Source: Methylophaga muralis (GTDB lineage Bacteria > Pseudomonadota > Gammaproteobacteria > Nitrosococcales > Methylophagaceae). From it: 64,000 nt of DNA. Positions within the stretch are counted from its first letter, which is position 1. Each line of letters opens with the position of its first letter. Both the position numbers and the translations under genes were made by a program. The stretch lies in assembly GCF_001720165.1 (NCBI RefSeq), contig NZ_MCRI01000007.1, forward strand, positions 1-64,000. Reading direction: 5' to 3'. The notes under the pieces are model-generated. The model was not told the DNA's origin, made no database searches, and saw only the letters and a program-made list of their open reading frames with translations. This document shows positions 27,055 to 37,296 of the stretch, one piece after another.

Positions 27055-27764
27055 TAGTTTTTAAGCTCATGTTGTGCAGTATGTAAATACTCCAGTACGG
27101 CATTCATTAACTGATTGATAGCGTGATAATTGTGTACATCAGCTGACAGAATCTCAGCCGCCGATTGTACATAGGGTGCGGGTTGTAGCTCATCAGCACA
27201 GTGTTCAACCAAAGCTTGAACAGAGTCCGGTGTTGTTTCCAGATGAAACTGCAGACCGATCACAGATTTTCCCAACTGAAAAGCCTGGTTTCGACAACCA
27301 TAACTTTCGGCGATCCGTTCAGCGCCTTCGGGTAAATCAAAGGTTTCACCATGCCAGTGGAATACGCTGGCTGTTTCAGGAAACTGGAATGCCAATGCAT
27401 TATTATTTGACACTGCTTGAATCGGCCACCAGCCGATTTCTTTTTCTTTATTTGGATATACTCTGCCGCCCATGGCATTGGCGATCAACTGGGCTCCTAA
27501 ACAAATTCCCAGTAGCGGTTTACCAGTCGCTATAAATTGCTGAATAAACTGCTTCTCTGCTGCCAGCCAAGGAAACTGAGCTTCGTCGTTGACACTCATT
27601 GGTCCGCCCATCACTACCAGAAAATCCACAGCGTCAACTTCAGGCAAATCAGTTTGCTGGTAAAACTGTGTTGAACTTATCTGATAACCATTACTTTTTA
27701 ACCAGACATCAATACTGCCCAGCCCCTCAAACGGGACATGCTGAAAATAATGTGCTTGCATCAT
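27054..27764 (-). CDS. Class I glutamine amidotransferase-like protein
   Basis: A 236-residue stand-alone amidotransferase domain. The catalytic triad is visible as C88 (LGICLGAQ), H174 and E176 (LQFHLE). FLVVMGGPMSVNDE is the usual oxyanion-strand motif. The protein is of the YfeJ/GMP-synthase-like type that acts without a fused synthetase; it might hydrolyse glutamine or a gamma-glutamyl compound. It is the first gene of a two-gene operon with the thioesterase, joined by a TAATG overlap. Confidence 0.87.
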   Translation of the reverse strand: MMQAHYFQHVPFEGLGSIDVWLKSNGYQISSTQFYQQTDLPEVDAVDFLVVMGGPMSVNDEAQFPWLAAEKQFIQQFIATGKPLLGICLGAQLIANAMGGRVYPNKEKEIGWWPIQAVSNNNALAFQFPETASVFHWHGETFDLPEGAERIAESYGCRNQAFQLGKSVIGLQFHLETTPDSVQALVEHCADELQPAPYVQSAAEILSADVHNYHAINQLMNAVLEYLHTAQHELKN

Positions 27765-27986
27765 TTATCCTGACTTATTTTACTTATCGCGTAATGATAT
27801 CCGTCTAATATTTAAGCATTGTGAATTTTAATAGTCTAACAGGTGATTTTTTACCAGCAATCAGTGGGAGCATTTCCTCAGCGTGGTAAAAAGTGATACG
27901 GTAAAAACCATCCTGACCAACGAAAAATAGTCAGCGAAAGTTATTCTGCTGATGGTACAGGCCTATCATTCAATGGAGGACAGACA

Positions 27987-28523
27987 ATGACTCAGTACGT
28001 TTCTTCACCCCAATTTAGACTGAAATTGATTTTACCACTGATTTTTGGCCTAACCCTTACGGCTTGTGCACCAGAACCTGAGGTACATGCCGCTCAAATC
28101 AGCGAAGACGAAATTCAAAACTTATTTGAACGTTGGAATCAGTCACTGCAAACCGGTGACCCGGCAGCGGTTACTGCCAATTACGCTTCTAACGCTGTGT
28201 TATTGCCAACGGTTTCCAATAAGGTTCGTACCAATCACACTGAAATTGAAGACTATTTCGTGCATTTTCTGGAACTGAGTCCTCATGGCCGCATCGACGA
28301 AAGACATATCTCAGTAAATGATGGCATCGCGATAGATACCGGGATCTATACTTTTGATGTCACTAAAGATGGTGAACAAAAGCAGGTTCAGGCGCGTTAT
28401 AACTTTGTCTACGAACGTCAGAATGATGGTGAATGGCTGATCGTCAATCATCACTCATCTGCGATGCCTGAAGTCATCGTCGATGAGCCAGAGTTGTTAG
28501 AAGACATGCTGATTGAGGGATAA
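27987..28523 (+). CDS. SgcJ/EcaC-type lipoprotein (NTF2-like fold)
   Basis: A 178-residue exported protein. A signal with lipobox LTLTAC places the lipid-bearing Cys at residue 27. The rest is an NTF2-like cone: EIQNLFERWNQSLQTGDPAAVTANYASNAVLLPT, then DTGIYTF and RYNFVYERQNDGEWLIVNHHSSAMP. This is the SgcJ/CaMKII-association-domain pattern, found in proteins of varied or unknown function. GGAGG lies 10 bases before the ATG. It is followed by a small DUF3096 gene. Confidence 0.82.
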   Translation: MTQYVSSPQFRLKLILPLIFGLTLTACAPEPEVHAAQISEDEIQNLFERWNQSLQTGDPAAVTANYASNAVLLPTVSNKVRTNHTEIEDYFVHFLELSPHGRIDERHISVNDGIAIDTGIYTFDVTKDGEQKQVQARYNFVYERQNDGEWLIVNHHSSAMPEVIVDEPELLEDMLIEG

Positions 28524-28617
28524 TGAGGCGAAAATTGCTGCCTGATGTTGTTCTACAAGACATTCAGGCATACTTTGTGGGTAACAATAAAAACAACATC
28601 TACAGCGAGGAAATAAA

Positions 28618-28767
28618 ATGACAATTGCACTCACGCCCCTGATTTCATTGATTGCCGGTATTCTGATTTTGCTGGTACCACGGTTATTAAACTATATCGT
28701 AGCCATTTATCTAATCATTATCGGTTTGGTTGGCATCTTTGGCGGTAATTTAAACTTTACCCCCTGA
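28618..28767 (+). CDS. Small DUF3096-type membrane protein
   Basis: A 49-residue protein, too short for most ORF lists. It begins MTIALTPLISLIAGILILL and has two membrane helices joined by PRLLNY, then a short Gly/Asn end. Size and sequence are those of DUF3096 proteins, function unknown. AGGA lies 7 bases before the ATG, and a strong terminator follows 25 bases after the stop. Confidence 0.82.
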   Translation: MTIALTPLISLIAGILILLVPRLLNYIVAIYLIIIGLVGIFGGNLNFTP

Positions 28768-28792
28768 TCCACCAGTAAAACTGGCAAAAAAG

Positions 28793-28826
28793 AAGGCGGT
28801 GTTCCAATAGGAACCCGCCTTTTTTA
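28793..28826 (+). terminator. Rho-independent terminator
   Basis: Stem AAGGCGG-T-GTTCC / GGAAC-CCGCCTT with one bulged T, a four-base loop and then a T run. It ends the SgcJ-like/DUF3096 transcript. Confidence 0.88.
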
Positions 28827-28872
28827 TTATCAAATAATCAGATAGTCACAGTTAACCGCTTAGAAAATGAGG

Positions 28873-29196
28873 TTAATCATCACGTCTGCTGATAATTTCA
28901 CCTTCGATGATATTGCTCTCATTTTGCGATTGCTGTTTTTGCTGTCGATGAAATTGCTGATGTTGCTGACCTGCTTCAGTTGCTTTTCGCATTTGTCTGC
29001 GTGCCCGATACAACATCAAGGGGATAAGGATCCAGCTTAACAACACTACAAACACCAGCAGTGTCAGAGTCAGCATCATCACCAGTCCTAGAATAATCCA
29101 GGCAAAAATCCGCTGCAGTAAACCTGCTGACTGCAGCTGCCTGAATTGTTGTTGCCAGGCTTGAGTTTGCTGGCGAAAAGCATCTGAACGAAACAT
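28873..29196 (-). CDS. Small membrane protein, unknown
   Basis: A 107-residue protein. Residues 1-28 are polar and Gln-rich, about 29-62 form one or two tightly packed membrane helices, and the rest is a Gln/Arg-rich tail ending NIIEGEIISRRDD. That IEGEI-type ending is common in small inner-membrane proteins of unknown role. I do not recognise a named family. It lies 79 bases downstream of the gamma-glutamylcyclotransferase-like gene on the same strand. Confidence 0.65.
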   Translation of the reverse strand: MFRSDAFRQQTQAWQQQFRQLQSAGLLQRIFAWIILGLVMMLTLTLLVFVVLLSWILIPLMLYRARRQMRKATEAGQQHQQFHRQQKQQSQNESNIIEGEIISRRDD

Positions 29197-29275
29197 AAAA
29201 CCTCTTTTTTCAAGCTTTTAAAGCGCTTGTTTGAATAACCTAAAGCCAGTAGCAACACCTAATGGCAGAATGTAC

Positions 29276-29668
29276 TTATGGATTGAGATAGTCACCCGAG
29301 GGGATAAGTTTCAATCCTGTTGTTGGCCGATTATAAAGATAAACCCATGCGTTAAGCTGACCACCATCGGCAAGTGTTATGTTATGCCGGCTGCGAACGT
29401 ATTCGTGCGGTTCGCAAAAGCTGGCAGAACATTCTTCATAATCATCAAGTTGTGCTAACAGCAATTCTTTATTGTTAATCCGATAAACTTCACCGATAAC
29501 TTGCTGCCGTGAGTCATCGCTTAAAATTACACCCGGATAATGACTGACTTGATACAAGCTGCCTTGCAATCGGCCCAACGCAATAAATTCACAATATCGA
29601 TGCAGCAAATCATGACGGGCGTTGTCTTTACGTAAGGTGCCATAAACAAATAGATAGTCTTCAGTCAT
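29276..29668 (-). CDS. Gamma-glutamylcyclotransferase-like protein (YtfP/AIG2 type)
   Basis: A 130-residue protein of the GGCT-like fold. It opens with YLFVYGTLRKD, the family's binding loop, and has ALGRLQGSLYQVSHYPGVIL, GEVYRI and LDDYEE with the expected acidic residue. Members cyclise gamma-glutamyl amines or peptides, but many small ones lack proven activity. It is divergent from gluQ, 67 bases away. Confidence 0.87.
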   Translation of the reverse strand: MTEDYLFVYGTLRKDNARHDLLHRYCEFIALGRLQGSLYQVSHYPGVILSDDSRQQVIGEVYRINNKELLLAQLDDYEECSASFCEPHEYVRSRHNITLADGGQLNAWVYLYNRPTTGLKLIPSGDYLNP

Positions 29669-29735
29669 ACTCTCAGGGCTGTGAAATAGATAAATTGCTT
29701 GTCACATTCTACGTGGTGAATTATCTCAACTAAAT

Positions 29736-30686
29736 ATGAATTCAGACTTAACAGCTCATCATTACATCGGACGCTTCGCTCCCTCGCCCACCGGACCATT
29801 GCATTTTGGTTCTCTGGTTACCGCTACTGCCAGCTTTCTGGATGCTCGTTCAAATGGTGGCAAATGGCTGGTGCGGATGGAAGATCTGGATAAACCACGA
29901 GAAGTCGTGGGTGCTGCAAAGGATATTCTCGATACCCTAGAGAGCTTTGGTTTTCATTGGGATGATGAAGTACTGTTTCAAAGCCAGCGCACTCAGCTTT
30001 ATCAAAACACACTGGAGCAGTTGCAATCATTAAATCTGGCTTATACCTGCGGCTGTAGTCGAAAGGAAATTAATGCCAGTGCTGTTTTGGGAATTGACGG
30101 TCCGGTGTATCCGGGGTTTTGTCGACAGGGATTAGCTACTGGAAAACGAGCACGAACCTGGCGGCTTAGGGTTAATGATCAACCGATATCGTTTGAGGAT
30201 TTGATTCAGGGTGAACAATCGCAGCTCTTATCACAGCAGGTAGGGGATTTTGTGATCCGTCGTGGGGATGGTTTATTTGCCTATCAGTTAGCAGTGGTTG
30301 TCGATGATGCTTTGCAAGGTATAACACATATTGTTCGAGGAGCCGATCTGCTGGATTCAACCCCAAGACAACTGTTTTTGCAGCAGCAACTGGGTTTCAC
30401 CACTCCGGCCTATGCTCATGTTCCAATCGCGACCAATCTGCAAGGTGAAAAACTCAGCAAACAAACTCGCGCTCAACCCGTCAAGCTACGAGATAGCGGC
30501 GTTGTATTATGTCGAGTATTACGATTTCTTGGTCTGCAGCCACCGATAGAACTGGCACATGTTCCACTTGATGAATTATGGAAGTGGGCAATACAGCATT
30601 GGCAGGTGCAAAACGTACCCAAACTACGCCGACAAGTCACGTTGATTCCGACAGCAAGCGATATTGAGCGACATTTAGGTCTATGA
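29736..30686 (+). CDS. gluQ: Glutamyl-Q tRNA(Asp) synthetase
   Basis: A 316-residue paralogue of glutamyl-tRNA synthetase without the anticodon domain. It attaches glutamate to queuosine in tRNA(Asp). The HIGH-like motif is FAPSPTGPLHFGSL (residues 14-27). Zinc ligands are C105, C107, Y125 and C129 (TCGCS, YPGFC). The KMSKS-like motif is GEKLSKQT. Length is normal. In E. coli the gene follows dksA, but here it is divergent from a GGCT-like gene and no dksA is in the window. The start at 29736 is the first ATG, with no strong Shine-Dalgarno. Confidence 0.95.
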   Translation: MNSDLTAHHYIGRFAPSPTGPLHFGSLVTATASFLDARSNGGKWLVRMEDLDKPREVVGAAKDILDTLESFGFHWDDEVLFQSQRTQLYQNTLEQLQSLNLAYTCGCSRKEINASAVLGIDGPVYPGFCRQGLATGKRARTWRLRVNDQPISFEDLIQGEQSQLLSQQVGDFVIRRGDGLFAYQLAVVVDDALQGITHIVRGADLLDSTPRQLFLQQQLGFTTPAYAHVPIATNLQGEKLSKQTRAQPVKLRDSGVVLCRVLRFLGLQPPIELAHVPLDELWKWAIQHWQVQNVPKLRRQVTLIPTASDIERHLGL

Positions 30687-30922
30687 GCGACTTTATTGCC
30701 TGCGCAATTCACTGCTATTTTTAGTTTTTGTTACCCTCGACTTTTTATTCATTCTGCAGCTGTACATTAAATAAGATACAAGTCGCATTGATACATTATT
30801 TTTCTGCTGTGTTTTTACGGCTTTTCTTGCACAGTCGGCCGCTGTCGACTATGCTCACAGGCAACTTTTCCCACTCTTAGTTGACTGAAGTCACAGCTAA
30901 AGAATGACAAATTCACGTTTTT

Positions 30923-30928
30923 TATAAT
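30923..30928 (+). promoter_or_regulatory. Candidate -10 element for the mrp operon
   Basis: A perfect TATAAT about 50 bases before mrpA. I find no good -35 at 16-18 bases, so a regulator may be needed or the match may be chance. The remaining gap from gluQ to mrpA (290 bases) shows nothing else clear. Confidence 0.3.
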
Positions 30929-30976
30929 GGAATTGTCAGCTCGGTTGTGAGCTGAATTCAGGAGATATTGGATACG

Positions 30977-33274
30977 ATGTTATTTGCCGTTTTATCAGGC
31001 TTTATTTTGGCAATGTTTACGCCGCTGCTGCAGCCTGTTGCCCAGAATAAAACTGGCTGGATTTTGGCGATATTGCCCCTATCCTTGACGCTGTACTTTG
31101 CCAGCTTTGTCCCTGCGGTAAGTCAGGGTGAGGTTATCTATCAAGAGTGGCAATGGTTGCCTGGGATGGACATCAATCTGAGCTTTATGCTCGATGGCCT
31201 GTCACTGTTGTTTGCTCTGCTGATAAGTTTTATCGGCGTTTTCATTTTTATCTACGCTGGCAGCTATCTACAAGGGCACAAATCAACAGCCCGCTTTTTT
31301 GTCATTATGTTGGCCTTTATGGCGTCAATGCTGGGGTTGGTGCTTTCCGATAATCTGATCAGCCTGTTTGTGTTCTGGGAATTAACCAGCATTACCTCGT
31401 ATCTGCTGATTGGCTTTGATCACGAAGACGAATCAGCACGCCGTTCAGCATTACAAGGTTTGTTTGTTACCGTCGGCGGTGGTTTGGCTCTGATGGCCGG
31501 GCTGATTATGCTGGCCACTGTCGGTGGCAGTTATCAGCTTTCAGAGATATTAACAGCGTCTGACAGCGTGTTGGAAAGTTCGCTGGCCGTTGGCATGATT
31601 ATCTGTATTTTACTGGGTACATTTACCAAGTCTGCACAATTCCCCTTTCATTTCTGGTTGCCCAATGCGATGGCGGCACCTACACCGGTATCGGCATATC
31701 TGCATTCAGCAACGATGGTCAAAGCCGGGATTTATTTAATGGCACGGCTGAACCCGGCCTTTACCGAACATGCATTGTGGACAGTTTCACTCAGCCTGTT
31801 TGGGGCTATCACTATGTTTGTCGGGGCTTACCTGGCCTACAGCGCGACCGATATCAAGAAAGTTTTGGCTTATTCCACGGTAATGGCGCTGGGCACGTTA
31901 ACCATGTTGCTCGGTATAGGCACCGAATATGCTTTGATTGCTTTTACCTGTTTCCTGCTGGCCCACTCGTTATACAAGGCAGCACTGTTTATGCTGGCAG
32001 GCGCGATTGATCACGAGATTGGCACCAAAGATTTAACCTTGATGGGCGGTTTACGAAGCAAAATGCCACGCACTGCAGTGATTACCGCTATCGCTGCATT
32101 ATCGCTTGCCGGGATGCCGCCATTATTTGGTTTTATCGCCAAAGAAGCGATGTTTGAGGCGGTAATTGGCAATGATAGCTATCAGGCATTGATACTCATT
32201 TTAGCCCTGGCTGCAGCAATGCTGGTAATGGCTATCGCCGCAGTAGTTGCTATCAAACCTTTTTATGGGGAATTACGTTCTACCCCGAAAAAACCTCATG
32301 AAGCGCCTTTGGCAATGTTGATTGGACCGGCGATTCTGGCGGTATTGTCGCTTATGTTTGGTTTGCTGCCGTGGGTTCCCCAAAACTCCATTCTGAGCGC
32401 GACCGTCAATGCGGTGTCAGTGACTCCAGCAAGTTTTTCATTGGCCTTATGGCATGGTTTTAATCTGCCATTGCTGTTGTCGGTTATTGCCTTAATTGGC
32501 GGTATTTTATTGTTTGTGTTTTGGCAAAAAACACGGCCAGCCATTGGGCATTTAACAACACAAGCCAGTCGTTTCGGACCGGAAGCTGGCTATTTCAGCA
32601 TGATGAATGGCATCACCTATATCGCCAGTTGGCAAACCAGGCTACTGCAAAATGGCAAGCTGGGTAATTACATGATTGTGATGATCCTGACCACAGTCAT
32701 TCTGGTCGGTTACACCTTGTTGAGTCAGTATGGGTTGAACGTGTATCTCAATGTAGAAGGCATCGCTTTTTACGAATTTTTCATTGTGTTATTGATGCTG
32801 CTCGCAACCATATATGCCATTTCAACCCGTTCACGCTTAGGAGCAGTAGCCAGTATGGGTGTGCTTGGCTTTACCGTGGCTTTAGTGTTTATACATTTCA
32901 GTGCCCCGGATTTAGGTATTACTCAGGTGTTGGTAGAAACGCTTACCGTAATTTTGCTGGTATTGGTGCTATTCAAATTGCCGGGCTTCTCCCGATATTC
33001 AAGTCGCTACGAAGTAATTCGTGATGCCAGCGTGGCGGTGTTGATGGGCGTGTTAATGACCTTACTGACACTGGCTGCAATCGACGTACAGTTTTTTGAA
33101 ACCATTTCAGGATTCTTTGTTGAATCCAGTTACCCGCTGGCTAAAGGTCGCAATATCGTCAATGTGATTCTGGTCGATTTTCGGGCACTGGATACGCTAG
33201 GTGAAATATTTGTGCTGGCGATTGCGGCGCTGGGGGTTTTCTCGATGCTCAAACTGCGTGCTGAGGAAAAATAA
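30977..33274 (+). CDS. mrpA: Na+/H+ antiporter Mrp subunit A
   Basis: A 765-residue membrane protein related to complex I subunit NuoL, the large proton/sodium-channel subunit of the Mrp antiporter. Conserved parts are [22 protein letters not shown] (with the key Glu), [30 protein letters not shown] and the Lys-bearing helix 8 region. The last 200 residues form the MrpB-like/DUF4040 extension with [29 protein letters not shown] prefer the ATG at 30977; a TTG at 30968 is closer to an AGGAG and cannot be excluded. The stop overlaps the mrpB start as TAATG. Confidence 0.95.
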   Translation: MLFAVLSGFILAMFTPLLQPVAQNKTGWILAILPLSLTLYFASFVPAVSQGEVIYQEWQWLPGMDINLSFMLDGLSLLFALLISFIGVFIFIYAGSYLQGHKSTARFFVIMLAFMASMLGLVLSDNLISLFVFWELTSITSYLLIGFDHEDESARRSALQGLFVTVGGGLALMAGLIMLATVGGSYQLSEILTASDSVLESSLAVGMIICILLGTFTKSAQFPFHFWLPNAMAAPTPVSAYLHSATMVKAGIYLMARLNPAFTEHALWTVSLSLFGAITMFVGAYLAYSATDIKKVLAYSTVMALGTLTMLLGIGTEYALIAFTCFLLAHSLYKAALFMLAGAIDHEIGTKDLTLMGGLRSKMPRTAVITAIAALSLAGMPPLFGFIAKEAMFEAVIGNDSYQALILILALAAAMLVMAIAAVVAIKPFYGELRSTPKKPHEAPLAMLIGPAILAVLSLMFGLLPWVPQNSILSATVNAVSVTPASFSLALWHGFNLPLLLSVIALIGGILLFVFWQKTRPAIGHLTTQASRFGPEAGYFSMMNGITYIASWQTRLLQNGKLGNYMIVMILTTVILVGYTLLSQYGLNVYLNVEGIAFYEFFIVLLMLLATIYAISTRSRLGAVASMGVLGFTVALVFIHFSAPDLGITQVLVETLTVILLVLVLFKLPGFSRYSSRYEVIRDASVAVLMGVLMTLLTLAAIDVQFFETISGFFVESSYPLAKGRNIVNVILVDFRALDTLGEIFVLAIAALGVFSMLKLRAEEK

Positions 33275-33720
33275 TGGACGATAACAAACCCAAAATAATG
33301 ACTTTTAATACACTGATCCTGCATACGGCGGCGTTATTTTTATTGCCATTGCAGTTAATTTTTTCAGTGTTTTTATTATTACGCGGCCATGATGAACCAG
33401 GTGGTGGCTTTATTGCCGGACTGGTCGCTTCAGGGGCATTTGTGTTGTATCTGTTTGCCCATGGTGTGGCATCAACCCGTGAAATTATGCGGGTGGAACC
33501 ACGCGATTTGCTGGCATTAGGTTTGTTGTTGGGTTTAGCCGCGATGTTTCCGGGCATGCTCAATGGCGAAGCTTTTCTTACTGCGCAATGGTGGGAATTT
33601 TCACTTGGTGATACCCAAGTCAAATTATCGACTGTGTTGATCTTCGATATCGGCGTTTATTTTGCGGTATTGGGGACGATTCTGACTATCGTGATGTCAC
33701 TGACGGAGTCTGAAGAGTGA
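33274..33720 (+). CDS. mrpB: Na+/H+ antiporter Mrp subunit B
   Basis: A 148-residue membrane protein with four predicted helices. The [24 protein letters not shown] segment is the MnhB signature, and [29 protein letters not shown] is the conserved end. It overlaps the mrpA stop by one base and lies 34 bases before mrpC. It is part of the hetero-oligomeric antiporter that expels Na+ for H+. Confidence 0.94.
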   Translation: MDDNKPKIMTFNTLILHTAALFLLPLQLIFSVFLLLRGHDEPGGGFIAGLVASGAFVLYLFAHGVASTREIMRVEPRDLLALGLLLGLAAMFPGMLNGEAFLTAQWWEFSLGDTQVKLSTVLIFDIGVYFAVLGTILTIVMSLTESEE

Positions 33721-33754
33721 ACAATAAACTGAATTTTCAACAGGAGGTTTCAGC

Positions 33755-34102
33755 ATGGAATCGCTGATGGCCTATGTGATCGGCATTCTGTTTGCTGCGG
33801 CGATTTATATGATGCTGCGGCGTTCAATTGTAAAACTGGTTATTGGTTTAATCATTCTTAGCAATGCTGCCAACTTATTGATTTTTGCCGTTTCCGGTAT
33901 GACCCGTGGCGCCCCGCCATTAATACCCGAAGGTGCAGCAGCACCGCTGGGAATCATTGCCGATCCTTTGCCTCAGGCATTGATCTTGACCGCCATTGTT
34001 ATTGCCTTTGGGGTATTGGCCTTTGCCGTGGTTTTAATTCACCGCGCCTATGAAGTGGTAGGCAATGATGATCTGGACCAAATGAAGGACACTGACACTT
34101 GA
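33755..34102 (+). CDS. mrpC: Na+/H+ antiporter Mrp subunit C
   Basis: A 115-residue NuoK homologue with three membrane helices. The conserved core is [22 protein letters not shown] and [33 protein letters not shown] lies 10 bases before the ATG. Its stop overlaps the TTG start of mrpD by three bases. Confidence 0.94.
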   Translation: MESLMAYVIGILFAAAIYMMLRRSIVKLVIGLIILSNAANLLIFAVSGMTRGAPPLIPEGAAAPLGIIADPLPQALILTAIVIAFGVLAFAVVLIHRAYEVVGNDDLDQMKDTDT

Positions 34103-35607
34103 GCCCGGAAGTAGTATTACCAATAATTATCCCGTTATTTGCCGGAGCGCTGACATTAGCCTTTTGGCGCTCAACGTTTTATCAACGTTGGATCAGTCTA
34201 TTTGCAACTTTCGCTTTGCTTGGCGCAGGTGTCTGGTTATTAGAAAGTACCCGTGAAGCGGGCTTTGTGGTGATGCAGATGGGCGGTTGGGCAGCCCCGT
34301 TTGGCATCACTATCGTGGCTGATTTACTTAGCGCCATTATGATCGTGTTAACCGGCATTATCGGTGTGGCAATCGCCATTTATTCAATGGCCGACACACC
34401 GGATAAACATCAAAAGTTCGGCTATTTCCCGTTAATGCATTTGCTGCTGGCCGGTGTTTCCGGTTCATTTTTGGCGGGTGATATTTTCAATCTGTTTGTC
34501 TGGTTTGAGGTGATGTTGCTGGCCTCCTTCGCCCTGTTGACCTTGGGCGGTGAACGATCCCAGATGGAAGGGGCAATTAAATACGTCACACTGAATCTGT
34601 TTTCATCTGCGATATTCCTCTCCGCCATCGGTTTGTTATACGGCATGGTAGGCACGCTCAACATGGCGGATATTGGTGACAAACTGAGCCAGGTTGAACA
34701 TACCGGCATGGTCAATGTTTTGGCGATGATGTTTTTGATTTCGTTTGGTATTAAAGCCGCCGCATTCCCGTTATTTTTCTGGTTGCCTGCGTCATATCAC
34801 ACGCCTTTAGTTGGGGTATCAGCCTTATTTGCTGGCCTGCTGACCAAGGTCGGTGTATATGCTTTATATCGAATTTTTACCCTGATATTTATTGGTGATA
34901 CCGAATTTACCCATACTATTTTGTTATGGATTGCCGTACTCACCATGTTAACCGGTGTTTTGGGCGCGGCAGCCCAATTCGAATTCCGCCGTATTCTGTC
35001 GTTTCATATTGTCAGCCAGATTGGCTATATGTTGCTTGGACTGGCGTTATTCACCCCGTTAGCCATTATCGGCGGGGTGTTTTACATCATGCATCACATT
35101 ATTGTGAAGACCAATCTGTTCCTGATAAGTGGTGTGGTGTATCGACTGCTAGGCAGTTATGACTTGAAAAAGCTGGGCGGGGTTTATAAACATCGTCCAG
35201 GACTGGCCATTTTATTTCTGGTCCCTGCCCTGTCGCTTGCCGGGCTACCACCTTTATCAGGTTTTTTCGCCAAGTTTCTGGTGATCCGTGCTGGCCTGGA
35301 AGTGGAAGCCTGGGTGGCAACAGCTATTGCCTTACTGGTCGGCCTGCTGACTTTATATTCAATGATTAAAATCTGGGCGGAAGTGTTCTGGAAAAAACTT
35401 CCGGAAGGTATTGATGACTCACGATTGACGGGCAAGAAAACCGACAAACAGCTTTGGGTGATGTTGATACCGGTGGTCGGCTTAACTGTATGCACGTTGT
35501 ATATTGGCCTTAACGGTGAGCCCATTTATCAATTAGCCAGTGAGGCAGCCGATCAGTTGCTCAATCCTGCAGGTTACATTGAAGCGGTGTTAGGAGAGAG
35601 ACCATGA
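34099..35607 (+). CDS. mrpD: Na+/H+ antiporter Mrp subunit D
   Basis: A 502-residue NuoM/NuoN-like ion channel subunit with about fourteen helices. Key segments are [22 protein letters not shown] (conserved Glu), [38 protein letters not shown] (conserved Lys) and [16 protein letters not shown]. The start codon is TTG (34099), inside the last codons of mrpC; no later ATG fits. The end overlaps mrpE by four bases. Confidence 0.95.
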   Translation: MSPEVVLPIIIPLFAGALTLAFWRSTFYQRWISLFATFALLGAGVWLLESTREAGFVVMQMGGWAAPFGITIVADLLSAIMIVLTGIIGVAIAIYSMADTPDKHQKFGYFPLMHLLLAGVSGSFLAGDIFNLFVWFEVMLLASFALLTLGGERSQMEGAIKYVTLNLFSSAIFLSAIGLLYGMVGTLNMADIGDKLSQVEHTGMVNVLAMMFLISFGIKAAAFPLFFWLPASYHTPLVGVSALFAGLLTKVGVYALYRIFTLIFIGDTEFTHTILLWIAVLTMLTGVLGAAAQFEFRRILSFHIVSQIGYMLLGLALFTPLAIIGGVFYIMHHIIVKTNLFLISGVVYRLLGSYDLKKLGGVYKHRPGLAILFLVPALSLAGLPPLSGFFAKFLVIRAGLEVEAWVATAIALLVGLLTLYSMIKIWAEVFWKKLPEGIDDSRLTGKKTDKQLWVMLIPVVGLTVCTLYIGLNGEPIYQLASEAADQLLNPAGYIEAVLGERP

Positions 35608-36077
35608 TTGGTTTTTTCTTAAATATTGTATTAGCTCTTTGCTGGGTGGCGTTGACGGGGAGTTTTGGCGGTCTGAATTTTATCTTCGGTTTTGCGTTGG
35701 GCTACATAGTGCTCGCCATCGTACAACATCAGTTACCTTCAATGAGTGGCTATGCTCAACGACTGCCACTGTTATTACGTTTTTCCGGTTTCTTTATCAA
35801 AGAACTGGTCAAAGCTAACTACAAAGTCGGTTTTGATATTTTGACTCCACCCTGGCATATGCAGCCAGGCGTAATCGCTTTTCCACTGGAAGCTAAATCG
35901 GATTTTGAAATCACCATGGTGGCAAACTTTATTTCATTAACTCCGGGGACATTAACGCTGGATATTTCGGATGATCGTCGTGTGCTGTTTATTCATGCGA
36001 TGTTTTTGCAAGATGAAAAAGCGTTGTTAACCGAACTCCATGAAGTCGAACGGCGTTTGCTGGAAATTTTGCGCTGA
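35604..36077 (+). CDS. mrpE: Na+/H+ antiporter Mrp subunit E
   Basis: A 157-residue protein. Two or three helices at the N-terminus are followed by a soluble part with ISLTPGTLTLDISDDRRVLFIHAM, the MnhE signature. It overlaps mrpD (ATGA) and lies 10 bases before mrpF. Confidence 0.94.
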   Translation: MIGFFLNIVLALCWVALTGSFGGLNFIFGFALGYIVLAIVQHQLPSMSGYAQRLPLLLRFSGFFIKELVKANYKVGFDILTPPWHMQPGVIAFPLEAKSDFEITMVANFISLTPGTLTLDISDDRRVLFIHAMFLQDEKALLTELHEVERRLLEILR

Positions 36078-36087
36078 GGAGCCTTAT

Positions 36088-36360
36088 GTGAATACGTTTG
36101 TGATTAATCTCGTTTATCTGATGTTATCTACTGCATTGCTACTCAGCTTCGTCAGAATGGCCAAAGGCCCTTCGTTGCCTGATCGTGTTGTGGCACTGGA
36201 GCTTATTGCTTCTATCGTCGCCGGTATTGTCGGTGTGCATGCCATTGATACCGGTGTCAGTAGTTTTCTTGATGTGGCCATCGTTTTGGCGTTAACAGCA
36301 TTTTTGGCGGCCATTGGTTTTGCTCGCTTTCTGGAACGTGGAGGCCCACGTGATGACTGA
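36088..36360 (+). CDS. mrpF: Na+/H+ antiporter Mrp subunit F
   Basis: A 90-residue protein with three helices. The signature is RMAKGPSLPDRVVALELIASIVAGIVGV. The start is a GTG at 36088 with TGAGGAG 6 bases upstream; a longer frame from 36040 would lie inside mrpE. Its end overlaps mrpG by 8 bases. Confidence 0.93.
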   Translation: MNTFVINLVYLMLSTALLLSFVRMAKGPSLPDRVVALELIASIVAGIVGVHAIDTGVSSFLDVAIVLALTAFLAAIGFARFLERGGPRDD

Positions 36361-36760
36361 TTTATTTGTCGGTTTTTTTCTGATTTTTGGTGCAGCGTTA
36401 ATGCTGCTCGCCGCTATCGGTATTATCCGTTTGCCTGACTTACCGACACGGATGCATGCCACTACAAAATCAGGCGCTTTGGGAACAAGCTTGATTATGA
36501 TTGGTGTGGCAGTTTATTTTGCCGACATTACTGTTGTTACCAGGGTGATTGCCATTATTGCGTTTATTATTCTCACCGCACCGGTAGCGGCACATGTAAT
36601 TGGACGGGCGGGATATTTTGTTGGTGTGCCGTTATGGGAAGGCACGGTAAAAGACGATCTGCAAAAAAACTATGATCCTGAGACCCATTCACTGAGCAGC
36701 GGTTTGGAAAAGCCGGCTCCAAGCAAAAAATCGGCAAAACCAAATAAACGTCAAAAATAA
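36353..36760 (+). CDS. mrpG: Na+/H+ antiporter Mrp subunit G
   Basis: A 135-residue protein with three helices and a Lys-rich soluble tail. The signature is LMLLAAIGIIRLPDLPTRMHATTKSGALG, and LTAPVAAHVIGRAGYF ends the membrane part. The ATG at 36353 has GGAGG 8 bases upstream; the first frame codon at 36314 lies inside mrpF. The 3' end overlaps the convergent hypothetical gene by ten bases, so no terminator fits between them. Confidence 0.93.
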   Translation: MTDLFVGFFLIFGAALMLLAAIGIIRLPDLPTRMHATTKSGALGTSLIMIGVAVYFADITVVTRVIAIIAFIILTAPVAAHVIGRAGYFVGVPLWEGTVKDDLQKNYDPETHSLSSGLEKPAPSKKSAKPNKRQK

Positions 36761-37296
36761 CTTTCTTCTGCTGGATATAACTGCATGACACCACTGCGGC
36801 CTTTAGCATCGCCAAGCAGCCAGATTTGTTCAAAAGGATGCGCCTGAGGTAGGACAATCTGCTGCCGATGCTTCTCAAAATCGCTTTGTTGCCATAATGA
36901 ATTCATATTGCGTAACACCAGCCATACTCTCTGAGTATGGTAGTTTTTCTGTGCTTTACTACTGAGCACAGCATTGAGCGCTGCAATTAAACGACTATTG
37001 ACGGGTAATTGGGTCAGGCGATGTAAAGCCGCCAGCATTTTTTCATCTGCTTCTCTGCCAAGAATCAGCTTAGCCTCAGCTTCACTGCCATAAATATGCG
37101 CGATTTCCAAATCCAGTTTGCTGTCATTGAGATAACAGGAAACATCCGGTTTGCGAGGCAGGTTATGCCAGATATGCCGCATCGGCGTGCCAAACTGCTT
37201 TTCATAAAGTCGCATAAACAGTTTTGCCGCTTCATGCTCTAAATGTATTTTTTCCTGGGTACTGTTGTGCAGCGGAATGATTTCAGAATCGCTCAC
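36751..37296 (-). CDS. Hypothetical cytoplasmic protein
   Basis: I do not recognise this 181-residue soluble protein. The middle reads RKPDVSCYLNDSKLDLEIAHIYGSEAEAK, in which PD, then a short gap and LEIAH, loosely recalls PD-(D/E)xK nuclease folds; this is speculation. There is no signal peptide or membrane helix. It follows the LprI-like gene's start region in an unusual way: its own ATG at 37296 is upstream of that gene's stop only on the coding strand order, so the LprI-like gene comes first and overlaps it by four bases (ATGA). The two are one operon. Confidence 0.6.
   Translation of the reverse strand: MSDSEIIPLHNSTQEKIHLEHEAAKLFMRLYEKQFGTPMRHIWHNLPRKPDVSCYLNDSKLDLEIAHIYGSEAEAKLILGREADEKMLAALHRLTQLPVNSRLIAALNAVLSSKAQKNYHTQRVWLVLRNMNSLWQQSDFEKHRQQIVLPQAHPFEQIWLLGDAKGRSGVMQLYPAEESYF

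Noticed and set aside
30881-30886. TTGACT as -35 of the mrp promoter
   Set aside because: It is 36 bases from the TATAAT, too far for a sigma70 promoter.
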